A DNA stretch of 64,000 bases from Hysterium pulicare CBS 123377. Its lineage: Eukaryota > Ascomycota > Dothideomycetes > Hysteriales > Hysteriaceae. The stretch is from the NCBI GenBank assembly GCA_000467715.1, contig AJFK01001066.1, positions 62,001 to 126,000 of the forward strand, in the 5' to 3' direction. Within the stretch, counting starts at the first letter, position 1; each line of letters begins with the position of its first letter. The position numbers were made by a program, and so were the translations under genes. The notes beneath the pieces are model-generated. The model saw only the letters and a list, made by a program, of their open reading frames with translations, made no database searches and was not told the origin of the DNA. Positions 45,699-55,679 of this stretch are shown here, piece by piece.

Positions 45699-46643
45699 GT
45701 TGAATGGTCCGGAGTCTGAATGAACTTGAAGTTGGGTGGTTTTGAAGACCTTTTCTTATAGACTATCTCCAGTCAGTGGCGATGTCCTACACGACAAAAG
45801 TGGACACGGCCGTGAAAGTATGACTAATATCAACGTGGGAATCGTCACTGGTGCAGCACCGGCCCGGATCGCCTGCCTCGAAACAGAAATGCAAGTCAAT
45901 GACAACTCACAAGCACGAAGATTGAGATGAAGGATTGAGGTGAGAGGGAAATGAAAGTGGAAAATGAAGCCAGAAAAGAAGAGGTTGTGTGTCCAAATGC
46001 ACGGCTAGGTACGGATGAGCTGGTGAAAGATGGACCCTCTCCCGATAATCGGCCGGGTTGAAAGATTGCTGGTAGATAAGGGCCCCAGTTGGTGGTAGAG
46101 ACGCGGTGAGCCATGGCCACCGCTCCCTGCTCCCGAGAGATGCATGCTGTCTGCCTTCACGACCCTTTCTTTGATCTGCACTTCTCACGGAAGCCTCGAG
46201 AGCGACAACACTCTACTCTCGAGGATGAGCGCCATCCGATCAAATGACGTCGTCTGGGTCGCATTGGCTTGAGCGGGGTACACGAGCAGCGCTTTGGCTC
46301 TTTTTCGTGGTGGTGGGCCGCTTTTGCTGAAAACTCACGGAACGGCGAGGAAGGCCAGATGGCAACACAGGCGAGGCGATTTATATATGAGGCTGAGAGC
46401 CGAGAATACAAGAAAAAAAGGCGCAGAGTCGATATGATGCAGCGATGCATGCCCGTTCCCCACGCTAAGCCCTTCCTCTGTCGCGTTCCCTGATTCGCCA
46501 AAGCCAACTTGCATGTCCAAGCTCAGTTTCCCCCCATATCAACCACTGACGCTCAACAACCTCCACGGCAGATAACCTTTCCTTCTTCCAATTGCGAGGG
46601 CTACTGATCACACCTACAGCTCGGCGTCGCCTCCACTATCATC
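45699..46643. promoter_or_regulatory. Shared intergenic region, SDR / GS-family gene
   Basis: About 945 bp between divergent start codons. A plus-strand TATA-like box (atttatatatg, about 46380) is ~260 bp before the GS-family ATG. The last ~120 bp before that ATG is C/T-rich. Confidence 0.4.
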
Positions 46644-48380
46644 ATGCCCGAACAAGACACCTCCAAAATCACGGCCGAGTCCCTACCTGAGCTACTCAAA
46701 GATGACAAGGCAGTCAAAGTTGCTGCCGTTGACGTAGATGGCATGTTACGCGGAAAGCTGATGGCAAAGAAGAAGTTCCTATCAATCGCGAAAGAAGGCT
46801 TCGGTTTCTGCTCTGTGGTTTTTGGCTGGGATATGCACGATCAGACCTACTTCAAGGAGCTCAAGATAAGCAACAAGGAAAATGGCTACCATGATTTAAT
46901 AGCTATACCCGACCTCAGCTCTTTCCGAAGAATACCATGGGAAGACAACGTTCCATTCTTCCTCGTCAGCTTCCGCGACCCTGATTCTGGCGAGTCTTTA
47001 AGCGTATGCCCTCGATCGTTGTTGAAGCGGATAGTCGACAGATTGACGGAGAATGGATTGGGTGCTATGGCTGGAGGTGAGCTGCAACACTGGACAAGGC
47101 GCTACTACGCTCGACCGCTCTGAGTATTCGAGCATGTTGGTGCAATTGCCGTTCGAGGAGCTAATGTGGCCCTCTCCTCTTCTTAGCGGAATACGAATTC
47201 TACCAATTTAGAGTCCCCCAATCCCACGATGGCTCCGAACGAAATACCTCTTCTACCGTCGCATTTCTTAGAAACAACCCCGTCGAATCCCTACCGTCCC
47301 TCACAGAAGGTATGTTCGGATATAGCTTGACGAGACCAGTACACAATAAGGAATACTTCTATGGCATATTCGATGCATGTGCACAATTCAATTGCGGCAT
47401 AGAAGGATGGCATACCGAGAGTGGTCCGGGTGTCTTTGAGGCTGTGCGTCCTGAGATCAAAAAGCTAGAACACGCAGAATACTTGCTAACGAAAGGCTAG
47501 GCGCTTGAGTTCGGCGAAATCACGCAGATGGCGGACAAGGCATCACTTTTCAAGTTGGAACCCCAAGATGACTGTCTCCTTTGGATAAACAGAAGCTAAC
47601 AATCAGCGAAGATTGGTTGTGAAATCTCTCGGAAGCAAATTTGGCATAACACCATGCTTCATGGCTAAGCCGCGCCAGGGCCTACCCGGAAATTCCGGCC
47701 ACATGCACGTATCGATCGTCGATGAATCTGGAAAGAATCTCTTCTATCGCGGCAAAGAAGACACTGAGCACAAATGGCAAGACCTACGGTGGCTATCCGA
47801 TCTTGGACGGCATTTCTTGGCTGGGCTTATCGATGGATTACCTGATATCATGCCCATACTTGCCCCGAACGTCAACTCTTACAAGCGACTAGTGGAGAAT
47901 TTCTGGGCACCTGTAACCGTCTCATGGGGCCTGGAACATCGTGCCGCCTCGATCAGACTAATCAGTCCCCCAACCTCGAGCGCGAAGGCGACGAGATTCG
48001 AAGTCCGAGTTCCGGGCGCAGATACAAATCCCCACTTCGTTCTTGCTGCCATTCTGGCTCTAGGATGGAGGGGTGTCAGCAAGAAACTCGAGATCAGTAT
48101 TCCACCTCTGGGCAAAGGAGAGGACGTCGGAGGCGGTGCCGACAAAGGAGTTCGGTTGGCGAAATCACTAAAGGAAGCAACGGAAACGTTCATGGCCAAG
48201 GACAGTGTTGCTAGAGAAGTTTTTGGAGATGAGTTTGTGGATCATTTTGGCGGCTCGAGACAACACGAGATTAGACTGTGGGATGAGGCCGTCACTGACT
48301 GGTATGATCGTTCTCCAACACCCCCGTTACCCTTACTAATGCTGAACAGGGAGGTTCGTCGCTACATCGAGACCGTCTAG
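46644..48380 (+). CDS. Glutamine-synthetase-family enzyme (type I-like)
   Basis: Five exons: 46644-47076, 47187-47443, 47501-47553, 47612-48301 and 48350-48380, 487 aa. Introns are 110, 57, 58 and 48 bp; three carry clear CTAAC or CTAAT branch sites. The N-terminal beta-grasp (VKVAAVDVDGMLRGK) precedes the catalytic barrel. AEYEFYQF carries a metal-binding Glu, and IEGWHTESGPGVFE a second. NSGHMHVSIVDESGKN is the ammonia/ATP region and LAPNVNSYKRL the substrate loop. SWGLEHRAASIRLI carries the conserved Arg. Fungal relatives include FluG C-terminal and gamma-glutamyl-amine ligases, so the acceptor may be an amine other than ammonia. Exon 4's AAG acceptor skips a nearer CAG that lies too close to the branch. 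Confidence 0.88.
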
Positions 48381-48684
48381 TCGCATTCAAGGTGTAGCTC
48401 GGAGGCGGGAATGTACCTATATGGTTAACGGACCTTTTACGACAATGAAATATTATATATCTACGATAGCAACGAAATACCCTCGACTTATTCGAGTATC
48501 TTAGCTTCCAAGTGTTCTTCGGTGATGTGCATGGTGTTGACTTTGGTTCAATTGCCGACCGAGGAGCTTGGGCGCCAAACACCGTACCCCTCCAGTGGTG
48601 ATGTAATGCGCATTGCCCCACTTGCGGGCTGCCACCGCCAAAACATTAAATCGTCGCGGCAGAACGCCCAACCTCAGCAACGGA
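48381..48684. other. Intergenic, tandem genes
   Basis: About 300 bp: 3' flank of the GS-family gene and promoter of the hydrolase. Nothing specific recognised. Confidence 0.4.
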
Positions 48685-49849
48685 ATGCGCTGTGTCTATA
48701 ACAACCTTTTCTCACCTCTCCTCCGAACTTCCTACAGGACACCACTGCTCACTACCATCAAAAAACAACCAATTGCTTCTATTACACATACGAGAAGACT
48801 AGCAACCATGTCCACGGAATCTACCCAATCCAAAGCTTGTAAGCACCTTATCTCACGAGCTAAAACTCTCTTCCTGCTTAGGACAGCAATGCTGATCAAT
48901 TGACTGCCAGGCTGCTCTCTGCCTGCCATTGTCGCCAAGGGCTACGAGCCTAAGGGTAAATACATCACCGTCGATGGCATGAAGACCTGTACGTACCATT
49001 GCGGCTCTCTTTTTTACCTTCGTAGCGACCCGTCCATCTCTGCAAAGAGGGTGAAGTTTCACTCGCATAGATACAGAATTCACACGAACCTCACCTATGA
49101 GAATATGCTCCTAATTAATACTCCCACCTCTCAGACGCCACCGGGCCTTCGGATGCCAAGCGCGCAATCCTCATCATCTACGACATCTTCGGCTTCTTCC
49201 CCCAGACCATCCAAGGCGCCGACATCCTCGCCTTCTCGGACAAAGACCACCCCTACCAAGTCTTCATGCCCGACTTCTTCGAGGGCGAGCCCGCCGACAT
49301 CAGCTGGTACCCACCGGACAACGAGGAGAAGGGCAAGAAGCTGGGTGAGTTCTTCAATACGAAGGCCGCACCGCCGAAGACGCTCCCGCGAATCCCGAAG
49401 GTGGTGAAGGAGATTGAGGGGAGCAATAAGGGGATCGAGAGTTGGGGGATTGTGGGGTTCTGCTGGGGTGGGAAGATCACCAATCTTTCGTCTATGGAGG
49501 GTACGCTGTTCAAAGCTGCGGCTGCTTGCCATCCTGCTATGGTGGCTGGGGATGATGCTCCTGGCATCACTATCCCCTTCGCCATGCTGCCTAGCAAGGA
49601 CGAGAGCAAGGAGGATGTTGAGAAGTGGCAGAAGGGTATCAAGACTCCCAATATCGTCGAATGGTTCCCTGACCAACTCCACGGTTGGATGGCTGCTCGG
49701 TAAGTGATCAGACCCCGCACCAATTGAGTTTTAGGACAGTATTAACGCTAATTGGCTCGAACAGTGCCGACCTCGAAGATGGGAAGGTCAAGTCCGAATA
49801 CGAGCGCGGCTACAAGACCGTCCTTGACTTCTTCCACAAGCACTTGTGA
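48685..49849 (+). CDS. Dienelactone hydrolase family protein, AIM2-like
   Basis: Four exons: 48685-48838, 48911-48988, 49135-49699 and 49765-49849, 293 aa. Introns are 72, 146 and 65 bp. The fold is alpha/beta hydrolase: IIYDIFGFFPQTIQGAD, nucleophile Cys ~186 in VGFCWGGK, and His ~259 in DQLHGWMAAR, with an Asp in the 230s region (LPSKDES) as third member. The first ~45 residues are basic and hydroxylated with few acids (RTSYRTPLLTTIKKQPIAS), like a mitochondrial presequence. An internal ATG (MSTESTQSK) would give a cytosolic form. DLH proteins cleave lactones; fungal members related to yeast Aim2 have unknown natural substrates. Confidence 0.88.
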
Positions 49850-50397
49850 GTGCCTCACCTATATCACACGTCCTGATACCGAGGACAAAGGGGGGCGGCG
49901 AAGTGGATGATACTCTACTTTCTTAGTGTTCACATGATTTGAAATGAGGCTGAAAACATGATATCAGGATCCAAGAGTCAAAGCTCTGAGCGAGCTAAAT
50001 AATCATTCAAAATGAATAGGACTATTTGAGTATTAGTGCTAGGCAATTGATCTAATGAACAACTTCTACACAAGCTTCTTCGATTCTAGAGTTTCTATAA
50101 CAAACATTCTCGCGAAATGATCTCAACTGAACGGTGACGGAATGTAGGAAAGTTATGAGAGAGAAAGAGAGGAAGAGAGAGAGAGTGTGTGTGGGGAGGC
50201 GAATTGCCCAGACGCAGAAAGACGCTTCTAAAGGAAATTAAAATAAGATCGCCAAGCCCTCTTGAAGTATATACTCATATATAAACTCATATATCAACGC
50301 TCAAGATTCGTGCCCAAACGAAATCCAAAACTCCATCCCAATGCAAAAAGATCTTCCTCATCTCACCTCATTTTCACCCCCTCATACCCTACACGCC
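49850..50397. other. Intergenic between convergent genes
   Basis: Contains a purine-rich microsatellite (gagaaagagaggaagagagagagagtgtgtgtg, about 50157-50190; given here only as a GA/GT run). No gene. Confidence 0.5.
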
Positions 50398-52133
50398 TTA
50401 CTCCAAAGCAGGGAAAGTCGGTATCTGATCCTCGACCCTCTGAAGCAAAGGCGTCCTTTCCGCATCCACGCCATTCTCCCCATACTTCAACACCTTAAAC
50501 TTCCCCTTCCCCACCTTCCCCACTCTCCACGACCCGGCCTCGGCCGCCTCCTCGAAGAACTCCTGGTTCTCTTCGAAACTGCGTCCGCCGCTCTCGGGCA
50601 GATAAATCCAAGTCCAGATGCCAGCGAAGGCGTTGGTGGCGGCGAAAACGATAAAGATCCAGTAGTCGAGGTTGTTGAACATGATGGGCGTGAGGAGCGT
50701 GACGGCGAAATTGGATAGTCCCCATATGATGACGCTGATGGCCGTTCCTTGGGCGCGGGCGGTGGTGGGGAAGATCTCGGTGGGGATGAGCCATACGGTT
50801 GTGAGCCAGCCGATGCCGAAGGCGCCCGTGGCTACGAAGAGGGTGATTGTTCCTGGGATGGCGGGGGCGAGGATGGGGATGTGCAGGGTTTGGGAGTTGA
50901 AGGCGAGGCCGCCGAAGAGGGCGAGGAGGAGAAAACTGGTTGTGAGGACGATGGAACCGCCGACTAGGAGTTTGCGCCGGCCCATGGCATCTATTAGGAG
51001 CCAGGCGACGGTCATGAGGAAGAAGTAGGAGGTGTAGTTTGCCAGAGTTAGGTATTCGGAGGTACGGACGGGGAAGCCGAGGAGCTGGGAATGTTAGTGT
51101 CATTGATAGGGAGGAGATATCTGGAAGGGAAGAATGTTTGGATGGTAAATTTGTGGGAGGTGCCTCGAGATCATCTCGGAGAATGACCGACCAGGGAGTC
51201 GAGTATGGATGAATAAAGAAAAAAAACAATGAGACTTACCTCAAAAATTTGCGGCCCATAAACACTCACCGCCCCATACCCCGTCAAAGCTTGATTGATC
51301 TGTCCCATAATGGCAATAATCGTAGGATGAAATTGAGGATGTCCAGGCTTAATCATGTCCATATATCCCACATGCAGGTCCTTCTCCTTCTCGTGGGCGT
51401 CCATAAGCTCATCAAACTTCTCCTTACCCGTCTCTCCGTAAATATCCTCGAGCGCACCCTTCGCATCCTCGTCCCTCCCATGATATATGAACCATCGTGG
51501 GGACTCGGGAAGGCGCTCAATAACGGCAAGAAGGAGGATAGGATACACCTGCATCACGATAATGGGAATTCTCCAGGCCCATTGGTTCTGTTTTCCAAGG
51601 GCGATGGTTACTCCAAGGTTGATGCCAAACGCTATGAGGAGACCGAAGATGTTGGCCTGGAATTCTTGCGCTAAAGCCTTGCCTCGAGCCTCATCTTCCG
51701 CGAGCTCGGAGCTGTATATCGGAATGACAGAATCTACACCTCCAACGCCGAGCCCCATGATGGTCCTTCCCACGAACATAATTGCTAGAGCACCGGTATG
51801 AAATCCCAAGCCCGCGATAAACATGATAAGATTCCCTAGACTGGCCGTTGCCAGGCAGAAAAATATCGCTTTCTTCCGGCCAAAGCGATCTGCATACCAG
51901 GAAAAGAATACCGCGCCAGCTGTGCAGCCGAGATAGTACACCGATACAATCAAGCCTACAACGGGAGATTCCTCGCCAATGCCCATGGTATCGAGGTAAT
52001 TGAAGTTCGTATTGATCAGCGACATCATGCCCTGGTCGTAGCCATAGAGGGCGATGGCTGTGGAGGAGAAGACGACAACCTGGGTTTGTTTGTCATGATA
52101 GACAGCCTTAAGGCGGTCCGAGAGGGACGACAT
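50398..52133 (-). CDS. MFS transporter, sugar-porter type
   Basis: Two exons, 52133-51240 and 51084-50398, 526 aa, with a 155-bp intron. The ATG at 52133 (MSSLSDRLKAVY) is the first in frame. Twelve membrane segments are expected. Family signatures: GYDQGMMSLI in TM1, WYADRFGRKKAI after TM2, GRTIMGLGVGGVDSVIPIY in TM4, RLPESPRWFIYHGR at the central loop, and YLPESGGRSFEE after TM12. The PESPRW and PES-type motifs mark the sugar porter family. The inner loop is charged (DELMDAHEKEKDLH). A plasma membrane hexose or related polyol/sugar proton symporter is likely; the substrate is not readable. Divergent from the HET gene with ~336 bp between starts. Confidence 0.88.
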
Positions 52134-52469
52134 GGCGGAGAGGAGGGTTTGGAGGTTTGGGATAGGTGAGAAGAAGAAGGCTCGTCTACATGGTATCAAT
52201 TGAGGGGGATAACCAGGCAATCAAGCTATCATGGTCATGTGGGCAGGATGGGGGGACATGCGGGACGGAAAAGAAATCGTTCCTGCGAGACAAGGATGCG
52301 AGGTATGACGATGCTGTGCATGAGATTTTCGCTTATGTAAGGTACTAGTGCGATAACATTCACGACTCCAAAACTCACCACCTTCATATCGTCTACGTTA
52401 ACATACCCAAGGCGCGGGAGAATCTGCTACTAGTTGTATTCTTACGTCACAGGCATACAATATGCCGCC
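52134..52469. promoter_or_regulatory. Shared intergenic region, MFS / HET gene
   Basis: 336 bp between divergent start codons. No TATA box at a convincing distance. Confidence 0.35.
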
Positions 52470-54215
52470 ATGACAGGCTTAATCTACACCCCGCTCAGGG
52501 ACTCCATCGATGCGATTCGTCTCATAACCCTGTTGCCCGGTCACTTTTCAGACGAAGTAGAATGCATACTCACACAGGCTTCGTTGAATCAACCTTCTGA
52601 CTATGAAGCAATATCATACACATGGGGTGATTCCACCAGAGTCTCGAGCATCACTCTAAATTCTTGTAGATTCTCTGTGACGCAGAATCTGGCCGACGCC
52701 CTGCGGTATATTCGAGACGAAGCTACAGAGCGGACATTATGGATTGACGCTCTCTGCATCAACCAACGAGATCTGCAGGAGCGTAGTCAACAGGTCTCTA
52801 TAATGCGGAAGATCTATAGGCAAGCGAAACGAGTCATCATCTGGCTAGGCATAGGTTCGGAAGATAGTGATTTGGCAGTGAAACTCATTGACACGCTATG
52901 GAGAACTAACAGTTCTCACGAGGAAGAAGTGATGCAATCGATTCAGGACTCGAGTATGCTTCCTGCTTGGAGAGCCCTCTTCAGTATCTGTGGCCGGGAG
53001 TATTGGACGCGAGTTTGGATCGCTCAAGAAGTTGTGTGCGCGCGCGAAGTCTATCCTATGTGCGGCAGGAATCATATCCCTTGGAATAGCATCATACGCA
53101 TTGCCCGAATTCTGACTGACAACTTCGGACGCTTGATGCCTATCGTTGATATCTTTGATGCGGGTCTAACGAATGTACGGGCTCCATCGACGTTATACAG
53201 TCTGCAGGTGATGAACTCCGAAGGGAACTTGCCGAGCTTACTCGACTTGTTGGTGTGGGCCTGGACGCATAGGTGTTCAGATCCTCGAGACAAGATTTAT
53301 GGGTTACTCGGCATAGCAGGCGATGGTCGGGATTCGGACATCCCATTCGATTACAGCGCCCCTATCGGTGAAATCTACAGAAGCACCGCAACCTGGATAA
53401 TCCAGCACACGAAAAAGCTCAATGTCATATGTGCTACTCAAGCCCATAATCCGGAATACGCTCTTCCTTCTTGGGTTCCGGATTGGTCGATGCCGCGGAC
53501 AGTCGGCGTTCTCTCCTTCTGTCCCCTTCCCGCACACTCTGCAGCTGGGACCACAACTGCTGTGGCAAAGTTCAGTGAGGACTTGAAAGCGATGACAGTG
53601 AGCGGATGCTATCTCGGCTCAATCGATGCCCTTGGGCAGGAACACGTCAAAACACAGCTTAAGACAGAGCTTACGGCATCAACGAGAAACATACTCCAAT
53701 CATGGCTCAAACTCGCCGTGAATGGAAACTCGCCTATCTCCTACGGACGCTTCTCTTCTACATGGGAAGACGAGCGCACCGAAGCATTCTGGAGGACTCT
53801 GATCTGCAATCGAGTTCGCCGCCCTCAGGAACCAAACGCATCCTGGTTCCGAAACATGTTCGATGTCGTCTCTGGCGCAAAGCAGGTGCCCCACGATTCC
53901 CTCGACCCTAACTTGTCCGACGAAGAGAACTTCCAGTTGTACGTCGCGCCACTCGCCTCTAACTTCTATGCAAATATCTTTGGGCGCCGGTTCTTCACAT
54001 CGGGTCACGTCCTTATGGGCCTAGCGCCCTCCTATGCTGAGATTGGCGACAATATTTGTGTGTTGCAAGGATGCGATTTCCCTGTCATTCTTCGGCAGAG
54101 TGACGACCATTATATCTTCGTTGGTGAAGCCTATGTTCATAGATTCATGGACGGCCAGGCTGTGGAATTGGTCAAGGAAGGAACACTTTCCTGGCAGGAC
54201 ATTCAGATCCGATGA
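52470..54215 (+). CDS. HET-domain (heterokaryon incompatibility) protein
   Basis: Single exon, 581 aa, from the ATG at 52470. HET signature blocks: YEAISYTWGDS (~45), TLWIDALCINQRDLQERSQQ (~90), and WTRVWIAQEVV (~180). RCSDPRDKIYGLLGIAGD follows, with the common extension ALPSWVPDWS. The C-terminal part is typical of stand-alone HET proteins, with no NACHT or repeat domain attached. HET domains trigger incompatibility cell death when different strains fuse, or act in other self/non-self responses. A second HET gene begins 8 kb away at 62372. Partner genes are unknown. Confidence 0.88.
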   Translation: MTGLIYTPLRDSIDAIRLITLLPGHFSDEVECILTQASLNQPSDYEAISYTWGDSTRVSSITLNSCRFSVTQNLADALRYIRDEATERTLWIDALCINQRDLQERSQQVSIMRKIYRQAKRVIIWLGIGSEDSDLAVKLIDTLWRTNSSHEEEVMQSIQDSSMLPAWRALFSICGREYWTRVWIAQEVVCAREVYPMCGRNHIPWNSIIRIARILTDNFGRLMPIVDIFDAGLTNVRAPSTLYSLQVMNSEGNLPSLLDLLVWAWTHRCSDPRDKIYGLLGIAGDGRDSDIPFDYSAPIGEIYRSTATWIIQHTKKLNVICATQAHNPEYALPSWVPDWSMPRTVGVLSFCPLPAHSAAGTTTAVAKFSEDLKAMTVSGCYLGSIDALGQEHVKTQLKTELTASTRNILQSWLKLAVNGNSPISYGRFSSTWEDERTEAFWRTLICNRVRRPQEPNASWFRNMFDVVSGAKQVPHDSLDPNLSDEENFQLYVAPLASNFYANIFGRRFFTSGHVLMGLAPSYAEIGDNICVLQGCDFPVILRQSDDHYIFVGEAYVHRFMDGQAVELVKEGTLSWQDIQIR

Positions 54216-55475
54216 CAGATAAAAGTTTCGAAAAGGATTCAATCACTGCCGTACTTCGAACGCTCTGCCATTTCGGTCTCGGAACACTCACTCTACATGC
54301 ATGTCGTGATATACGAAAGCCGACGAAACACTCACAATTGCATACTCGACGCTCGTTAAAGCTAGAATTTTGCCGCTGTGACAAGCTTCGTATCCGAGAG
54401 ACAGATTCAGCCGCGCATGTCTAGACCGCAAGCGAATAGTTCAGAGTCTCGGAACCAAGCGGTGCAAAGCTCCTTACATAATTCAAACCATCCAGAACTC
54501 AAGACTCCGAGGTGCCCGAGCTAATGGACTTTGCTGAATGGATGGTCGAAATCTTGGAGGATGAAGAGGGATCTTGACACTTACTTGTTAGTCCATGAAG
54601 CTCTTCATGTTCACGTCCCAAAATTGATTTAGATGACTTTTTCCTTTTGCGAAGCAAATCATGTAGAGTAGTTTTCGATAACATGAACAATTCGCGTTAT
54701 TTTCACTCGCTTGTTATCATGTTGACCATTTCTCTTTCCATCTCTGATGTACGTTTCACTTGGTAGAAGATAGAATGCTACAGCTTGGGAAGCGTAGCGG
54801 ATGAGTCTAGTGAGAGTTAATAAGTCCGCCTATCATTTCCATCCTTCGATACACAGTTCTGACTCGAACCAGCCATCTATAATGATGCCCTAGGTATAAG
54901 TCTTTCTCTCCATCTACCGCTTTCAGGTATAAGAATGGAGGGGTGTGAGGAGCGGAAATGTATGAATGGGTTGGAACAGTTCATGGGGAATCATCTATTT
55001 TCCAAGGTTGTCGAAAGAATGGAATTTTTAAGGGGTTGGAGTTGATTGGTTAGGCGTTGAAAGAGCTTTTGGTCAAGTTCCTTGCATCTCATCCGCTTGA
55101 CTTTATCGCATTAGCATCACGGAACCTCTGGAGAAGTAGCAAATTGAGAATCTGATGCATTTCATGAGCCACCGCAGGCTTCTAATCCCTCACTATACCA
55201 TACCGTGCCACCCGGGCAGAAATTTTGAAGAAAGAAGAACACCAAGGAGCTGTTTCAGCTCAATCCATTTTCCAGCCTGACACAACGCCATCACCAGCCA
55301 GCCACCATATCGCCGAAAAGTATAAGAGGAAAGTAAGATGCAAAGGACATCAAAGATCGACCTCTTGTCCATGCCATCTGAGAAGTATCTGAAGTTTGTA
55401 AAATGTGATTTCCTAACGAAAAAGTCAATTAACCAGTTGGAGGGAGAGGAGCAGCCAATGGTATACAATACTCAC
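54216..55475. other. Intergenic
   Basis: About 1.26 kb with no supported gene. Short ORFs at 54499-54690 and 55193-55468 lack coding character. The end of the sixth Cys-rich module (below) borders it. Confidence 0.4.
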
Positions 55476-55679
55476 CTAGCACACGCAGTGAGGTTCGCCG
55501 TTTACAAATCGGCAGCAACCAAGGTTCCCACCGCAGTCGGCAATCAACATCCAAACGCCAGTAGGGCCGCACTCAACGATCAGACCCCAATTGCAAGCAT
55601 ACTCGCCAGGAACGCAAGAGGCGGTACCAGACGTGGTGTTGGTCTCATCGTTGCGCTTACCTATTGACTTGTCAACGAA
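55476..55679 (-). CDS. Sixth cysteine-rich module, in frame past the stop
   Basis: 67 open codons in the same frame as the gene at 55680-57197, immediately after its TAA and ending in TAG. It has a dibasic site (IGKRNDE) and then one full module: CVPGEYACNWG, VECGPTGVWMLIADCG, LGCCRF, HCVC. The cysteine spacing matches the five upstream modules. A 54-bp intron (55714-55661; GTGCCT donor, TTGAC branch, ATAG acceptor) would remove the TAA and join module five to this one in frame. Retention would end the protein at TAA. Read-through or simple loss by a nonsense change are alternatives. Confidence 0.55.
   Translation of the reverse strand, partial: FVDKSIGKRNDETNTTSGTASCVPGEYACNWGLIVECGPTGVWMLIADCGGNLGCCRFVNGEPHCVC

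Noticed and set aside
50495-51229. 244-aa minus-strand ORF rich in His/Arg/Pro
   Set aside because: Alternate frame of the MFS transporter exon; composition is that of a G/C-rich shadow frame.
52434-52469. 12-residue N-terminal extension of the first HET protein
   Set aside because: Starts at TTG; the first ATG in frame is 52470.
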